Part shown: one piece after another, positions 53,570 to 63,900 of the stretch
Position numbering within the stretch: the stretch's first letter is position 1
Layout: each line of letters starts with the position of its first letter
Origin: Kitasatospora sp. Root107
GTDB taxonomy: Bacteria; Actinomycetota; Actinomycetes; Streptomycetales; Streptomycetaceae
NCBI RefSeq assembly: GCF_001424875.1
Contig: NZ_LMCT01000006.1
Coordinates: 1,577-65,576 of the forward strand
DNA length: 64,000 nucleotides
Direction: 5' to 3'
Notes under the pieces: generated by a model
Told to the model about the DNA's origin: nothing
The model's database searches: none
Seen by the model: only the letters and a program-made list of their open reading frames with translations
Position numbers and translations under genes: made by a program

Positions 53570-55369
53570 TCAGGAGGGTTGGGGACCAGGCAGCCCGAGC
53601 CGTTGGCGCAGCCGGTCAAGCCGTTCGGCGAGGCGGGAGCACTCGCGCTCCGCCTGGCCGCCGACTAGCCGGGACGGGTCGGCCGCCTCCCGCAGGGTGA
53701 ATGTCTCGTGGACGAGGTCGCGCAGCTCGGCGGCCTCTCGGTCGCCAATCAGCCCAGGCAGAGCGGTCAGTTGCCGCTCCAACGTCACGGGCCGCGGAAA
53801 GAGCCCAGGGGCGGTAAACGCCAGCCGCGTCAGCGCGGCCCGGGACTCGAACCAGAGGTACTTGGCGGTGAGTTCGCGGCCCTGCTCTTCGTACTGACTC
53901 GGCCGGCAAAGCTCGTCGGCAGAGGGGCCAGACAGAAGGGCTGCAGTCCAGCCCGGGTCGTGGTGGGCGGAGCCGGGCCGGCGAAGCTCGAACCACTCGT
54001 GCAGGTCGCGGCTCACCCGGCCGTCAGCGCTGACGAGATCGCGTTCGACCGGCCGCGCGGCGGACCCCTCCGCAGCCAGCCCGAGGCAGCCGAGCGCCTC
54101 GATCAACAGCTCCTCCGCAGGCTGATACCCGGCAGGGAACTCGGCGGAGCTCAACTCGAAGTCCACGTCACTGCACAGGCCCAGAACCCCCTGTGCGCAC
54201 GAACCGCGCAGGAGAAGATCCAGCTCCTCATGCCCCAGGGTGGCCAGAACGACACGAGCGAGGCGGCTGGTGATCTCCTCGGTGACCTCGGCCCGCTCGC
54301 AGGCCCCCGCCCATCCGCTCGTGGACACCAACTGGTCTAGGTGCCACACAAGTTGCCGCAGCGTCTGGGCCTCGCCCAGAAGATCGTCCTCGGCGGCCGA
54401 GAACAGTTCGACCACCCAGCCGCGCCGTAGCTCCTCCAGCTCGGGGACGGTCGGCCGAGGATGCTTCACCAGAGCGTGCAGCTGGCCGAGCAGGGCGGCA
54501 TAGGCGGCATCCCCGTGGCGCTCCCGCAGCCGTGCGGTCAACACGGTGTGGAAGACGCCGAGCTGTGGCGGCAGGACATCCTCGGCAAGGTGTCCCAGCC
54601 GGGCCGCGCTTGCCGGCGCAGCTTCGGACACCGGGAGCTCGCTGGCCAGCGTCACCTCGATGCCGTGCCGCCGGACCTCTTGCCGCGTTGTGGCGGGAGG
54701 CAGCCAGGCCGCCAGGGTGGCTTCGAAGCCGTCCAACTCCGCCGCGCCCCCGGGCACGGATGCAGGGATTTGATCGCTGAGCCGTAAGTCGTCCCCGAAG
54801 AGGTCTGACCAGGCGATGTCCCACTTCATCAAGGTCAGCTGGTCAGGCGCGGCGCCAGCCGTTACGAGGAGCGCGTCCTCCCAGTCGATCAAGACCGTCC
54901 GGCCACTGTGGCAGAACATGTTCCGCGGAATGCACCCGGAGGCTTCGACCCCGCGAGCGAGCAGGGTCGCGAGGAGTTCCGAGACAGCCCCACCGGACAA
55001 GCCCAGGGCAGCAGCTGACGGCGCCGACAACGGGATACCGAGGTAGGGAGACACCAGCGCGGCTCTCTGGTCGGGTAGTTGGACCAGCTCGGGAACACAC
55101 ACCTGAATGGCCCCGAAGCCGGCGACCGACAGGTCATCGAGGCGACGGGCCGCTTCAGCAGCCAGGCGCTGCTCGGAGAGCGCCGCCTCGGTGCAGCGCA
55201 GCTTGGCGACGACCTCGCGCTCCCGGTGGCGCAAGCGGCGCACCAGCCCGGCGACATCGACGAACCCCGAAAGCTCGAACTCGGTTCCCTTGTCAGGCTG
55301 TTCGAACGCGTGCTGTACCGAGACCGCAAGGTCCCGCGCATCATCTGCACCACCCAACAAGCCGCTCAC
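53570..55369 (-). CDS. Kinase-like/nucleotidyltransferase fusion protein
   Basis: A 599-residue protein, first gene of the radical-SAM operon. Residues about 35-200 look like a kinase fold: EVVAKLRCTEAA with K57, VSPYLGIPL as a hinge, GCIPRNMF (N150) and VLIDWEDAL (metal-binding D162). The loop lacks the usual catalytic Asp, so it may be a pseudokinase. Residues about 380-480 look like a nucleotidyltransferase: GS at 389-390 then SDVDFEL with D401 and D403. The C-terminal part is helical. The GTG has a GGGGAG site. The combination suggests activation or binding of a small molecule by adenylylation. I know no named family for the whole protein. Confidence 0.6.
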   Translation of the reverse strand: MSGLLGGADDARDLAVSVQHAFEQPDKGTEFELSGFVDVAGLVRRLRHREREVVAKLRCTEAALSEQRLAAEAARRLDDLSVAGFGAIQVCVPELVQLPDQRAALVSPYLGIPLSAPSAAALGLSGGAVSELLATLLARGVEASGCIPRNMFCHSGRTVLIDWEDALLVTAGAAPDQLTLMKWDIAWSDLFGDDLRLSDQIPASVPGGAAELDGFEATLAAWLPPATTRQEVRRHGIEVTLASELPVSEAAPASAARLGHLAEDVLPPQLGVFHTVLTARLRERHGDAAYAALLGQLHALVKHPRPTVPELEELRRGWVVELFSAAEDDLLGEAQTLRQLVWHLDQLVSTSGWAGACERAEVTEEITSRLARVVLATLGHEELDLLLRGSCAQGVLGLCSDVDFELSSAEFPAGYQPAEELLIEALGCLGLAAEGSAARPVERDLVSADGRVSRDLHEWFELRRPGSAHHDPGWTAALLSGPSADELCRPSQYEEQGRELTAKYLWFESRAALTRLAFTAPGLFPRPVTLERQLTALPGLIGDREAAELRDLVHETFTLREAADPSRLVGGQAERECSRLAERLDRLRQRLGLPGPQPS

Positions 55370-55721
55370 CTCGCTCCCCTCCCGAGCGCCGCACGCAGAC
55401 TTGCCACCGTAGCCGCTCGGTCACGTTGCGTTCGATCGAATTATCGGATTCGCTGAGCAGTCGCCGCTCGGATGGCGCTGACGCCAAGCGGAGCCCCTGC
55501 CCTATTTGCTGATGATCAATCAGGTATGCAGCGGTGAAGTGCTGTTCGGGAGTGCTGTTGTCGGCGAGGGGCTGCCGACGCCCGGGGTTAATCGGTCCGG
55601 CGACCGAGAGGGCATGGGATACTCGAGGCGCGGCGCCGACCGTCCTGGGGGTGCCGCTGGTGTGCGACTCCGCGCGGATCGTTCACGGCTCCGCCTTCTC
55701 ACAGAAGTGGTCCCTCCTTCT
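55370..55721. promoter_or_regulatory. Divergent region between the radical-SAM operon and argS
   Basis: This 352-base gap must hold promoters for both units. Possible operators are the perfect palindrome TTCGATCGAA (55431-55440) and the near-palindrome CTGATGATCAATCAG (about 55509-55523). On the minus strand a TACGGT lies about 40 bases before the GTG at 55369. No gene or T-box structure is apparent. Confidence 0.4.
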
Positions 55722-57482
55722 ATGGCTACGGTCCTCTCCATCGCCGACGCAGTGCAGCAGCGCTTCACCAAGGCGCTCTCCGCCGCGTTCCCTGACACAG
55801 CGGACAGCGACCCTCAGCTGCGACGAAGCGACCGTGCGGACTTCCAGGCCAACGGCATCATGAGCCTCGCCAAGCCCCTGCGGGCCAATCCCCGCGAGGT
55901 CGCCGCACGTGTCCTGGAGAACCTGGCCGCGGACGAGGTGATCGCGGGCCTGGAGGTTTCGGGCCCGGGCTTCATCAACGTCACCGTCACGGACGCCGCG
56001 ATCCTCGACCGGCTGGCCGCCCGTGCGGCGGACGCCCGCCTCGGAGTGGGCAGTAGCGCCGCACCCGGAGTCACGGTAATCGACTACAGCCAGCCGAACA
56101 TCGCCAAGGAGATGCACGTCGGCCACCTGCGCTCGACGATCATCGGCGACGCCCTGGTGCGGACCCTGGAGTTCTCTGGCGAGAAGGTCATCAAGCGCAA
56201 CCACCTCGGCGACTGGGGTACCCAGTTCGGCATGCTCATCCAGTACCTCGTCGAACACCCCGACAAGCTGGACGAGGGCACCGAGCCGGCCGAGTCCGGT
56301 CCGTCGATGTCCCGCCTCAATCGCCTCTACAAGGCGTCGCGTGCCCTGTTCGACAGTGACACCGACTTCGCCGACCGCTCCCGTCGGCGTGTGGTCGAGC
56401 TCCAGGCCGGCGACGCGGAGACTGTTGCCTCCTGGCAGCGCATGGTCGACGAGTCGAAGCTGTACTTCGAAGCCGTCTACGCGAACCTCGACGTCCTCCT
56501 CGAAGACACCGACGCCATCGGCGAGAGCTACTACAACCACATGCTCGCCGACGTATGCTCGGACCTCGAATCCTCTGGCGTCGCGGTGCGCTCTGGCGGT
56601 GCGCTGTGCGTCTTCTTCGACGACATCAAGGGGCCCGACGGCGAGCCCACTCCGCTCATCGTCCAGAAGAGCGACGGCGGCTACGGCTACGCCACCACCG
56701 ACCTCGCCGCCATCCGCGACCGCGTCGAGATGCTCGGCGCCGACCAGCTCCTCTACGTCGTCGACAGCCGCCAGGCCCTCCACTTCCAAATGGTCTTCGA
56801 GACCGCCCGGCGCGCCGACTGGCTCCCCGAGAACGTCCGCGCCCTGCACCTGCCGTTCGGCACGGTCCTCGGCAAGGACGGCAAGCCCTTCAAGACGCGC
56901 TCCGGCGAGACAGTCCGGCTGATGGACCTCCTCGACGAGGCCGTCGACCGGGCCCGCGCCGTCGTCGCCGAGAAGAGCCCCCAGCTCGGCGCCGAGGAAC
57001 TCGAGGACCGGGCACGGCAGGTCGGCATCGGGGCAGTGAAGTACGCGGACCTCTCCACCTCGCGCACCCGCGACTACGTCTTCGACACCGACCGTATGGT
57101 CTCCCTCAACGGCGACACCGGGGCCTACCTCCAGTACGCCTACGCCCGCATCCAGTCGATCCTGCGCAAGGCCCCCGAAGAGGCCACGCCGACCGCCCAC
57201 CAGGATCTTGCCCTGGAGTCGGCCGAGCGCGCCCTCGGTCTGCTTCTCGACGAGTTCGGCGCCACCATCGACCTCATCGCCGAGACGTTCGAACCCCACC
57301 GCCTCTGCGCCTACCTGCACACTCTGGCGTCGGCGTACACCACGTTCTACGAGCACTGCCCCGTCCTCAAGGCCTCGAGCCGAGAGGTCATGGAAACCCG
57401 GCTGCTGCTATGCCAGCTCACCGGCCAGACCCTGCGGCAGGGGATGGACCTCCTCGGAATCGGAACGCCCGAGCGGCTGTAA
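55722..57482 (+). CDS. argS: Arginyl-tRNA synthetase
   Basis: A 586-residue class I synthetase. The N-terminal Add-1 domain ends in [12 protein letters not shown]; the HIGH motif appears as EMHVGHLRS; the family-typical AKYADLS segment reads [17 protein letters not shown]. The KMSKS region is degenerate ([18 protein letters not shown]), as in most ArgRS. The C-terminal anticodon domain is complete, ending [12 protein letters not shown]. All parts needed for charging tRNA-Arg are present. The ATG at 55722 precedes the Add-1 domain, though its ribosome site is weak. Location in accessory DNA, divergent from a biosynthetic operon, suggests a second argS, for self-resistance or to supply Arg-tRNA; that is inference. 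Confidence 0.95.
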   Translation: MATVLSIADAVQQRFTKALSAAFPDTADSDPQLRRSDRADFQANGIMSLAKPLRANPREVAARVLENLAADEVIAGLEVSGPGFINVTVTDAAILDRLAARAADARLGVGSSAAPGVTVIDYSQPNIAKEMHVGHLRSTIIGDALVRTLEFSGEKVIKRNHLGDWGTQFGMLIQYLVEHPDKLDEGTEPAESGPSMSRLNRLYKASRALFDSDTDFADRSRRRVVELQAGDAETVASWQRMVDESKLYFEAVYANLDVLLEDTDAIGESYYNHMLADVCSDLESSGVAVRSGGALCVFFDDIKGPDGEPTPLIVQKSDGGYGYATTDLAAIRDRVEMLGADQLLYVVDSRQALHFQMVFETARRADWLPENVRALHLPFGTVLGKDGKPFKTRSGETVRLMDLLDEAVDRARAVVAEKSPQLGAEELEDRARQVGIGAVKYADLSTSRTRDYVFDTDRMVSLNGDTGAYLQYAYARIQSILRKAPEEATPTAHQDLALESAERALGLLLDEFGATIDLIAETFEPHRLCAYLHTLASAYTTFYEHCPVLKASSREVMETRLLLCQLTGQTLRQGMDLLGIGTPERL

Positions 57483-57571
57483 GTGAACCCAGCACGCCAG
57501 CATCGGTAACGCAGCTGCCCTGTGCCAACGTCCTGTTGTCAGGCGTCGGCCCCATCGCGGCCGGCCGACGT

Positions 57572-57618
57572 GCACGTCACCGCCCTCGCAGTCCGGCGGG
57601 CGAGGGGCGGTGACGTGC
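57572..57618 (+). terminator. Terminator hairpin downstream of argS
   Basis: Bases 57572-57589 pair with 57600-57618 with one bulged G and a 10-base loop. It lies 90 bases after the argS stop and separates it from the DISARM genes. The rest of 57483-57780 shows no gene. Confidence 0.8.
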
Positions 57619-57780
57619 GACGCTGGCGGGTCAGCGCACGAGCACCTGCCCGGTCCTAGTGGCGAGCTTCCGGTCTCGGAGATACTGATCACTTGGCGAA
57701 CGTACCTGCGAACTGGCTGTTACGGACCAGTGGGAGAATGATCGCCGGCCAGGGTGCGCATCGAAGAAGGAGTCCGTCAC

Positions 57781-60700
57781 GTGGCGACCGTTACTGAAGA
57801 CCAGCACGGTGAAGGAGACCGCACCGGTCGAACGGAAGCCCTGCCTCCCGTACCGGACCCTGGCCAGGTGGTGAAGGTCCGGGGCTCCACCTGGGCGGTG
57901 TCGGACGTGCGACGCCAGGGACTGCCGCGAAGCCCTGCCGACGAGGGGCGTGCGGGACTCACCCATGTGGTCAGTCTCCAGTCCCTCGACGAGGACCGGC
58001 TCGGCCAGGAACTCACGGTTGTCTGGGAACTGGAGGTCGGGCACACGCTGCAGCCCGACCAGGGCCTGCCCGAGACCGTCCGGCCCGAGGCGTTCGACGA
58101 TCCGAACAAGTTGGCCGCGTTCGTGGACGCGGTGCGGTGGGGCGCGGTGACCTCGGCGGATGCCGACTCGTACCAGGCCCCTTTCCGCAGTGGTGCGAAC
58201 GTCGAGGCCTACCAGTTGGAGCCTCTGCGCCGGGCGTTGAAGTCCTCCCGGACGAACCTGCTGCTGGCCGACGACGTCGGCCTGGGCAAGACCATCGAGG
58301 CTGGCCTGGTCGTCCAGGAGCTGCTGCTGCGCCACCGCGCCCGGACCGTGGTCATCGTCTGCCCGCCGAGCCTGCGGCTGAAGTGGCAGGACGAGATGCG
58401 CGAGAAGTTCGGCCTGGACTTCGTGATCGTCGACAGTGAGCTGATGGCGAAGGTCCGGCGCAGCCACGGGCTGAACGCCAACCCGTTCCGGCTGTTCCCG
58501 CGTGTGATCGTGAGCATGGCGTGGCTGCCGTCGCTGCGGGCCCAGCGGCTGCTGCGCGATGTCCTGGCCGATGTGCGCCGGACCTCCACCGCACGGCGCT
58601 TCGCCTTCGACGTGCTGGTAGTCGACGAGGCACACCATGTGGCTCCGGCCAGCCCGACCACGGCCCCGGGGCAGCGCGGCTACGCGGTGGACAGTAACCG
58701 TACGACGGCGACGAAGAAGCTGGCGGAGGCGTGTGAGCACCGCCTGTTCCTGAGTGCCACGCCGCACAACGGCTATTCGGAGTCGTTTACCGCCCTCCTG
58801 GAGATGATCGACAGCCGCCGCTTCAGCCGGGGCGCGAGCATCGACCGCAAGGCGCTCCGTGAGGTGCGGGTCCGTCGGCTGAAGACCGAGCTGCCGGACA
58901 AGGGTTTCCGGCCCCGTGAGCTGCTGACGATCCCGTTCACGCCTTCCGAGGACGAACAGGAGCAGTTCGACCGGCTGGTGGGACTGCTCACGGAGGTTGC
59001 CCGAGCGAAGGGCCGGGGCAAGGGCGGCGACATCGTCTCGATGTTGCTGAAGAAGCGCTTCCTGTCCAGCCCGTGGTCGTTCGCGCGGACCCTTGACCTG
59101 TACCAGGGCGCGGCTGCCGGAAGCAGGCAGCCGGAGCTGGACGAGGACGACTACTACACCGAGATCCTCGGAAGCGGACAGTCCGACGAGGAGGAAGGCG
59201 AGGTCGAGCACCCCGAGTTCACCGCGCTGCGGCACTCCAAGGGAGCCGACCCGCTGCCCTACGACCTCGGCGACACGGCCGCTTCACTGGTCGAGTGGGG
59301 GATGCGCTACGAGCACAAGCCGGACTCCCGGCTCGAAGCCCTGCTCACCTTCCTCGACGGAAACTGCCGTCCGGACGGCCGGTGGTCGAACGAGCGGGTC
59401 GTGGTGTTCACCGAATACGCCGCCACTCTGGACTGGATCGCCGGTGTCCTGCGCCAGCGCGGCTACGGCGACGTCCTGGAGACGATCCAGGGCTCGACCC
59501 CGCTGGAGGAACGGGAACTGATCCGCGCACGGTTCACAGAGCGGCCGGACAAACATCCGGTGCGAGTGCTGCTCGCCACCGACTCCGCGGGAGAGGGCAT
59601 CGACCTCCAGTCGTACTGCCACCGGCTGGTGAACTTCGACATCCCGTTCAACCCGTCGCGCCTCGAGCAGCGCATCGGCCGGATCGACCGGTATGGGCAG
59701 ACCAAGAACCCTGAGATCTACCACTTCTCGCCCGGCACCTCCTCCTCGACCTACGCGGCCGACATGGCCTTCATGGAGATCATCGCCAGGAAGGTCGGCA
59801 ACGCGAGCCAGGACCTGGGCAGGGTCAACCAGGTCATCGACGCCGCAGTGCAGCAGCGTTTCAGCCCAGTGAGCACACCGCGCAAGGCCCGGCCGAGCGC
59901 GTCGGACGACGCCGACATGGCCGAGACCGAAACGCTGGCAGGCAGCATCGAGCTCAACCGTGAGCTCACCGAACTGTCCCGGACCTACGAGGACCGCAAG
60001 GCGGTCATGCACCTCACGCCCGCCAACGCGCGCCGCGTCGTGGACACCGCCCTCGACCTCGACTCCCAGCCGCCGCTCGCGGAGATCGGCGACCAAGACA
60101 CCGATGCCCAGGTCTTCCAGGTCCCGCCCCTGGGCCGCTCCTGGCAACCGGCCCTGCGCGGCCTGGACACACGCCTGGAGCCCGGCGTTCCGCGTCCGAT
60201 CACCTTCGACGACAAGGCGGCACACGGACGCACCGACCTCGTGCACATCCACCTCGGCCACGCCCTCATGCAGCGCGCCACCCGCACCCTGCGCAGCGCC
60301 CTGTTCAGCGTGGACGCACCCGTGAACCGGGTTACCGCAGTCGTCACCGACGACCTTCCCGAGTCCTGCGTCGCAGCCGTCTCCCGCCTCGTGCTCGTCG
60401 GGCGTGGGGGCCTACGCCTGCACGAGGAGGTCTTCCTCACCGGTATCCGGCTGCGCGGACAAGCACTCGCCGAGGCCAGGGTCGAGCAGGTCCTCGACGA
60501 AACTCTCGACTCCGGGAACCTGGTCCTTGCCGACGAGCAGGTACGCGCTCACCTCGCCGGCCTGTGGAATGACGATGACGCTCGGCTGCGCACACGGCTC
60601 CTGAACGCCATGCGGCGCAAGAGCGAGAGCCGACAGGAGAAGGTCACCGAGACGCTCAAGCGACGCCAGGAGACCGACATCGCCCGGGCCCGCGAGATCT

Positions 60701-60981
60701 TCGGTGCGTTCCGGATCAACCTGGGCGAGTCCCGCGACCGGTTGGAGCAGGCCATTCGGGTCCAGGAGGAGGAACTGCTCTTCACCGACGACCAGCAGAA
60801 GCAGCGCCGCCGTGACCTGCACAACATGAACGAGCGCATGGAAAGCCTGGACGACGAGGAAGCGCGCGAGATCGCCTCGATCCGGGAGCGCTACAGCGAC
60901 ATCCGGCCGTACGTGTCCGCCGCGGCCGTCGTGTTCGCCCTGACCACCGAAGACGCGAAGAACGGAAGCGTTCAGGCATGA
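57781..60981 (+). CDS. drmD: DrmD-like SNF2-family helicase (DISARM class 1)
   Basis: A 1066-residue SNF2-type ATPase. Motif I DDVGLGKTIEAG is near residue 162, the DEAH box (VVDEAHHV) near 281, motif III LFLSATPHNG near 325, and the helicase C domain has VVVFTEYAATLDWI, ATDSAGEGIDLQ and LEQRIGRIDRYGQ (motif VI). A long C-terminal part is charged and coiled-coil-like (RRKSESRQEKVTETLKRRQE). The GTG at 57781 has AAGGAG 8 bases upstream; an in-frame GTG 27 bases earlier lacks this. The next gene overlaps by 4 bases and is an Eco57I-type adenine methylase, the pair that opens class 1 DISARM, which blocks incoming phage DNA. Motifs for ATP hydrolysis are intact. Confidence 0.85.
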   Translation: MATVTEDQHGEGDRTGRTEALPPVPDPGQVVKVRGSTWAVSDVRRQGLPRSPADEGRAGLTHVVSLQSLDEDRLGQELTVVWELEVGHTLQPDQGLPETVRPEAFDDPNKLAAFVDAVRWGAVTSADADSYQAPFRSGANVEAYQLEPLRRALKSSRTNLLLADDVGLGKTIEAGLVVQELLLRHRARTVVIVCPPSLRLKWQDEMREKFGLDFVIVDSELMAKVRRSHGLNANPFRLFPRVIVSMAWLPSLRAQRLLRDVLADVRRTSTARRFAFDVLVVDEAHHVAPASPTTAPGQRGYAVDSNRTTATKKLAEACEHRLFLSATPHNGYSESFTALLEMIDSRRFSRGASIDRKALREVRVRRLKTELPDKGFRPRELLTIPFTPSEDEQEQFDRLVGLLTEVARAKGRGKGGDIVSMLLKKRFLSSPWSFARTLDLYQGAAAGSRQPELDEDDYYTEILGSGQSDEEEGEVEHPEFTALRHSKGADPLPYDLGDTAASLVEWGMRYEHKPDSRLEALLTFLDGNCRPDGRWSNERVVVFTEYAATLDWIAGVLRQRGYGDVLETIQGSTPLEERELIRARFTERPDKHPVRVLLATDSAGEGIDLQSYCHRLVNFDIPFNPSRLEQRIGRIDRYGQTKNPEIYHFSPGTSSSTYAADMAFMEIIARKVGNASQDLGRVNQVIDAAVQQRFSPVSTPRKARPSASDDADMAETETLAGSIELNRELTELSRTYEDRKAVMHLTPANARRVVDTALDLDSQPPLAEIGDQDTDAQVFQVPPLGRSWQPALRGLDTRLEPGVPRPITFDDKAAHGRTDLVHIHLGHALMQRATRTLRSALFSVDAPVNRVTAVVTDDLPESCVAAVSRLVLVGRGGLRLHEEVFLTGIRLRGQALAEARVEQVLDETLDSGNLVLADEQVRAHLAGLWNDDDARLRTRLLNAMRRKSESRQEKVTETLKRRQETDIARAREIFGAFRINLGESRDRLEQAIRVQEEELLFTDDQQKQRRRDLHNMNERMESLDDEEAREIASIRERYSDIRPYVSAAAVVFALTTEDAKNGSVQA

Positions 60982-63900
60982 GCCGCAAGTACGCCCAGAC
61001 CACTGCCGACCTGCACCGAGGCTGGCTCGAACTGGTCGACGCCGACGGCCCGTTCCTCGCCGTCCCTGCACTCGAGCGCGTCTGGCCTCAAGGCATGCCC
61101 CAGCCCGACTCCCGCGCGATCGCGGCTGTCAAGGACGCCAAGCCCGCCTTCGAGAAGGCATGGGAACGCTGGGACACCCACCGGGACGACAATGGCGCCC
61201 TCGACGTCTACCGCCAGGCCCGCGACACCTGGGTCGACCTCGTCCTGCGCCAAGGGCTGCGCTGGGGCCCCTCCTACACCTCCCCGGGCCCGGCCGGCGC
61301 CGAGATCCGCTCACCCGATCACACCGTCACCGTCCGCGCCGACGGGGCCCTCGTCCACGGCGGGACCACAGCGGTGCTCGTCATGGTCACCGACCCGGTC
61401 GACTCGCTGCGTGACCCGCTCACCGACGGCTGGTCCGCCAACCCCGTCGACCGCATGGACGAACTTCTGCGCGCCTGCGGCGTCACCATCGGCGTCGTCA
61501 CCGACGGCCGCTGGTGGGCCGTCGTCAGCGCCCGGGAGAAAACCATGGTCGCCTCCGGCATCGTGGACGCCCAGACCTGGATCGAAGAACCCCAGACCCG
61601 CAACGCCTTCATCGAACTCCTCCAGCTCCGCCGGCTCGTTGGCGGCAAGGCGCAGGACCGGCTGACCGAACTGTTCGGTGAGTCCGTCACCGCCGCCGAG
61701 AAGATCACCGACGCCCTGGGCACCCAGGTCCGCCGAGCTGTCGAACTCATCGTCCAGGCCCTCTCCGAAGGCGGCCTGGAAGCGGCACAACGCAGCGAGC
61801 CCGACCCCCTCCCCGAACGGCGCGGCGAGGTCTACGAGGCCGCCGTCACCGTCATGATGCGCGTCGTTTTCCTCCTCTTCGCCGAAGAGCGAGGCCTGCT
61901 CCCCGAGAACCAGCTCTTCGCCATGGGCTACGGCATCAGCGACGAACTCGACCGCCTCGACGCCCGGCAGCACGAGGAAGGCGACCAGGCCCTCGACGCG
62001 ACCTCCCTCACCTGGCACCGCCTCCTGGCCACCTCGGAGGCGTTGTTCAGCGGAGCCACCTTCGAGGACCTGCGCCTGCCGGAGTACGGCGGGTCGTTGT
62101 TCGACCCCCTCCGCTTCCCGTTTCTCACCGCCCGCAACTCCCAGGACGCGCTCGCCATCGCCGTCAGCGACCGAGTCCTGCTCGAAGTGCTGCGCGCCGT
62201 CCAGATCGCCCAACTGACCGGCGGCGCCCGCCGGATCTCGTTCCGCGACATCGATGTCGAACAGATCGGTTACATCTACGAGGGTCTGCTCGGCTACTCC
62301 TGCGAGAACGTCGACGAGACGGTCGTCGGGCTGGTCGGCAGCCCCGGCTCCGAACCCGAGATCCCCCTCGCCACCCTCGAAGAACTCGCCGAGGGCGCCC
62401 GGACCGAGACCGCCCTCGGTGAGGCGATCCTCGCCTGGGTCAAGCAGCACCAGCCCGCCGCCAAGCCCGCCAGCAAGGCTGCCCTGGCAAAGGCGCTCAA
62501 AGCGGGCGACACTCTGGTCGACGACGCCGAGATCGCCCTGCACGACCTCACCGATGCCACCGAACTGCGCGACCGCCTGCGCCCTTTCATCGGCATCATC
62601 CGCCGCGACCTGCGCAATCGGCCCCTCGTGGTCGAGCCCGGCGGCGTCCTGCTGGTGGAAACCCCCTCACGGGCATCGGCCGGCGCCCACTACACACCCC
62701 GCTCACTTGCCGAGGAGGTCGTACGCCACGCTCTCGACCCCCTCGTCCGCTCACCAGGGCCGTACCAGACCACCGACCGGGAAACGTGGCGGTGGATCTC
62801 CTCCGACGAGATCCTCGACCTGCGGATCGCCGACATCGCCTGCGGATCGGGCGCGTTCCTCGTCGCCGCGGCCCGCTACCTCGCGGCGCGGCTGGTGGAG
62901 GCGTGGCACCGCGAAGACGTCGCGTACGGGCGGACGGCGCACGAACTCCAGGTCCGCGCCATAAGGATGGTCGTTGCTAGCTGTCTGTACGGTGCGGACA
63001 TCAACGGCATGGCCGTGGAGATGTGCAAGCTCTCGCTGTGGCTGGTGTCCCTCGACCCCAAGCTGCCGTTCTCCTTTGTGGACGACAAGGTCCTGCACGG
63101 CAATGCGCTGCTCGGCCTGACTGACGTGCGGCAGCTGCGTGACCTGCACATCACGCCGGAGACCGCAGGCAGCCAGATCAGCATGTTCAACATCGACATC
63201 GACGGCACCCTGGAGCGCGCCTCCCGCCTGCGACAGCAGCTTGCTACCGAGGTCAACGAGGACGACCCCCAGCGCTCCGCAGCGACCAAGCGGCGCCAGT
63301 GGCGCGAGTACCAGAAGATCACCGCACAGCTCGCCGGCGTCGCCGACAGTGTGATCGCCGCCGGGCTGAGGTGGGGCGGCAAGCCCGGCAAGCAGCTGAG
63401 AGAGGCGTATCAGAACCTGCGCATCGCAGTCGAACTTGCTTACCCGGTCGGCGGCGGGCAGGCCGACCGGGCGATGCTCGACGCCATCCTGGAGGCTGGC
63501 CTCACGCCGACGGTCACCACGGACTACGAGCGATGGAAGCCCCTGCACTGGATCCTCGCCGTGCCGGACGTGATGAAGCGGGGCGGCTTCGATGCCATCA
63601 TCGGCAATCCGCCGTTCCTCGGCGGGCAGAAGCTCACCGGGACGATGGGTACCAACGTCCGCGACTGGTTCGTCCATATCCTCGCCAGCGGTAAGAAGGG
63701 CAGCGCCGACCTAGTAGCGTACTTCCTCCTCCGCGCATATGGACTGCTCTCGCAGCAGGGAGGGCTGGGCTTGATCGCGACCAACACGGTTGCTCAAGGG
63801 GACACCCGACAGGTTGGCCTCGACCAACTCGCCGAACGGGGCTTCACGATCACCCGAGCCATCCAGAGCCGCTCCTGGCCAGCAGCTGGCGCCAACCTGG

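Noticed and set aside
55523..55721. T-box or other riboswitch ahead of argS
   Set aside because: No specifier stem or antiterminator-like sequence could be recognised.
45549..55721. A precursor peptide gene inside or beside the radical-SAM operon
   Set aside because: The gaps are too short or hold no frame with a ribosome site; none could be supported.
55683..57356. Long minus-strand frame opposite argS
   Set aside because: Shadow of argS, which has a complete set of synthetase motifs.
57631..60261. Long minus-strand frames opposite drmD
   Set aside because: No motifs; drmD has all SNF2 motifs on the plus strand.
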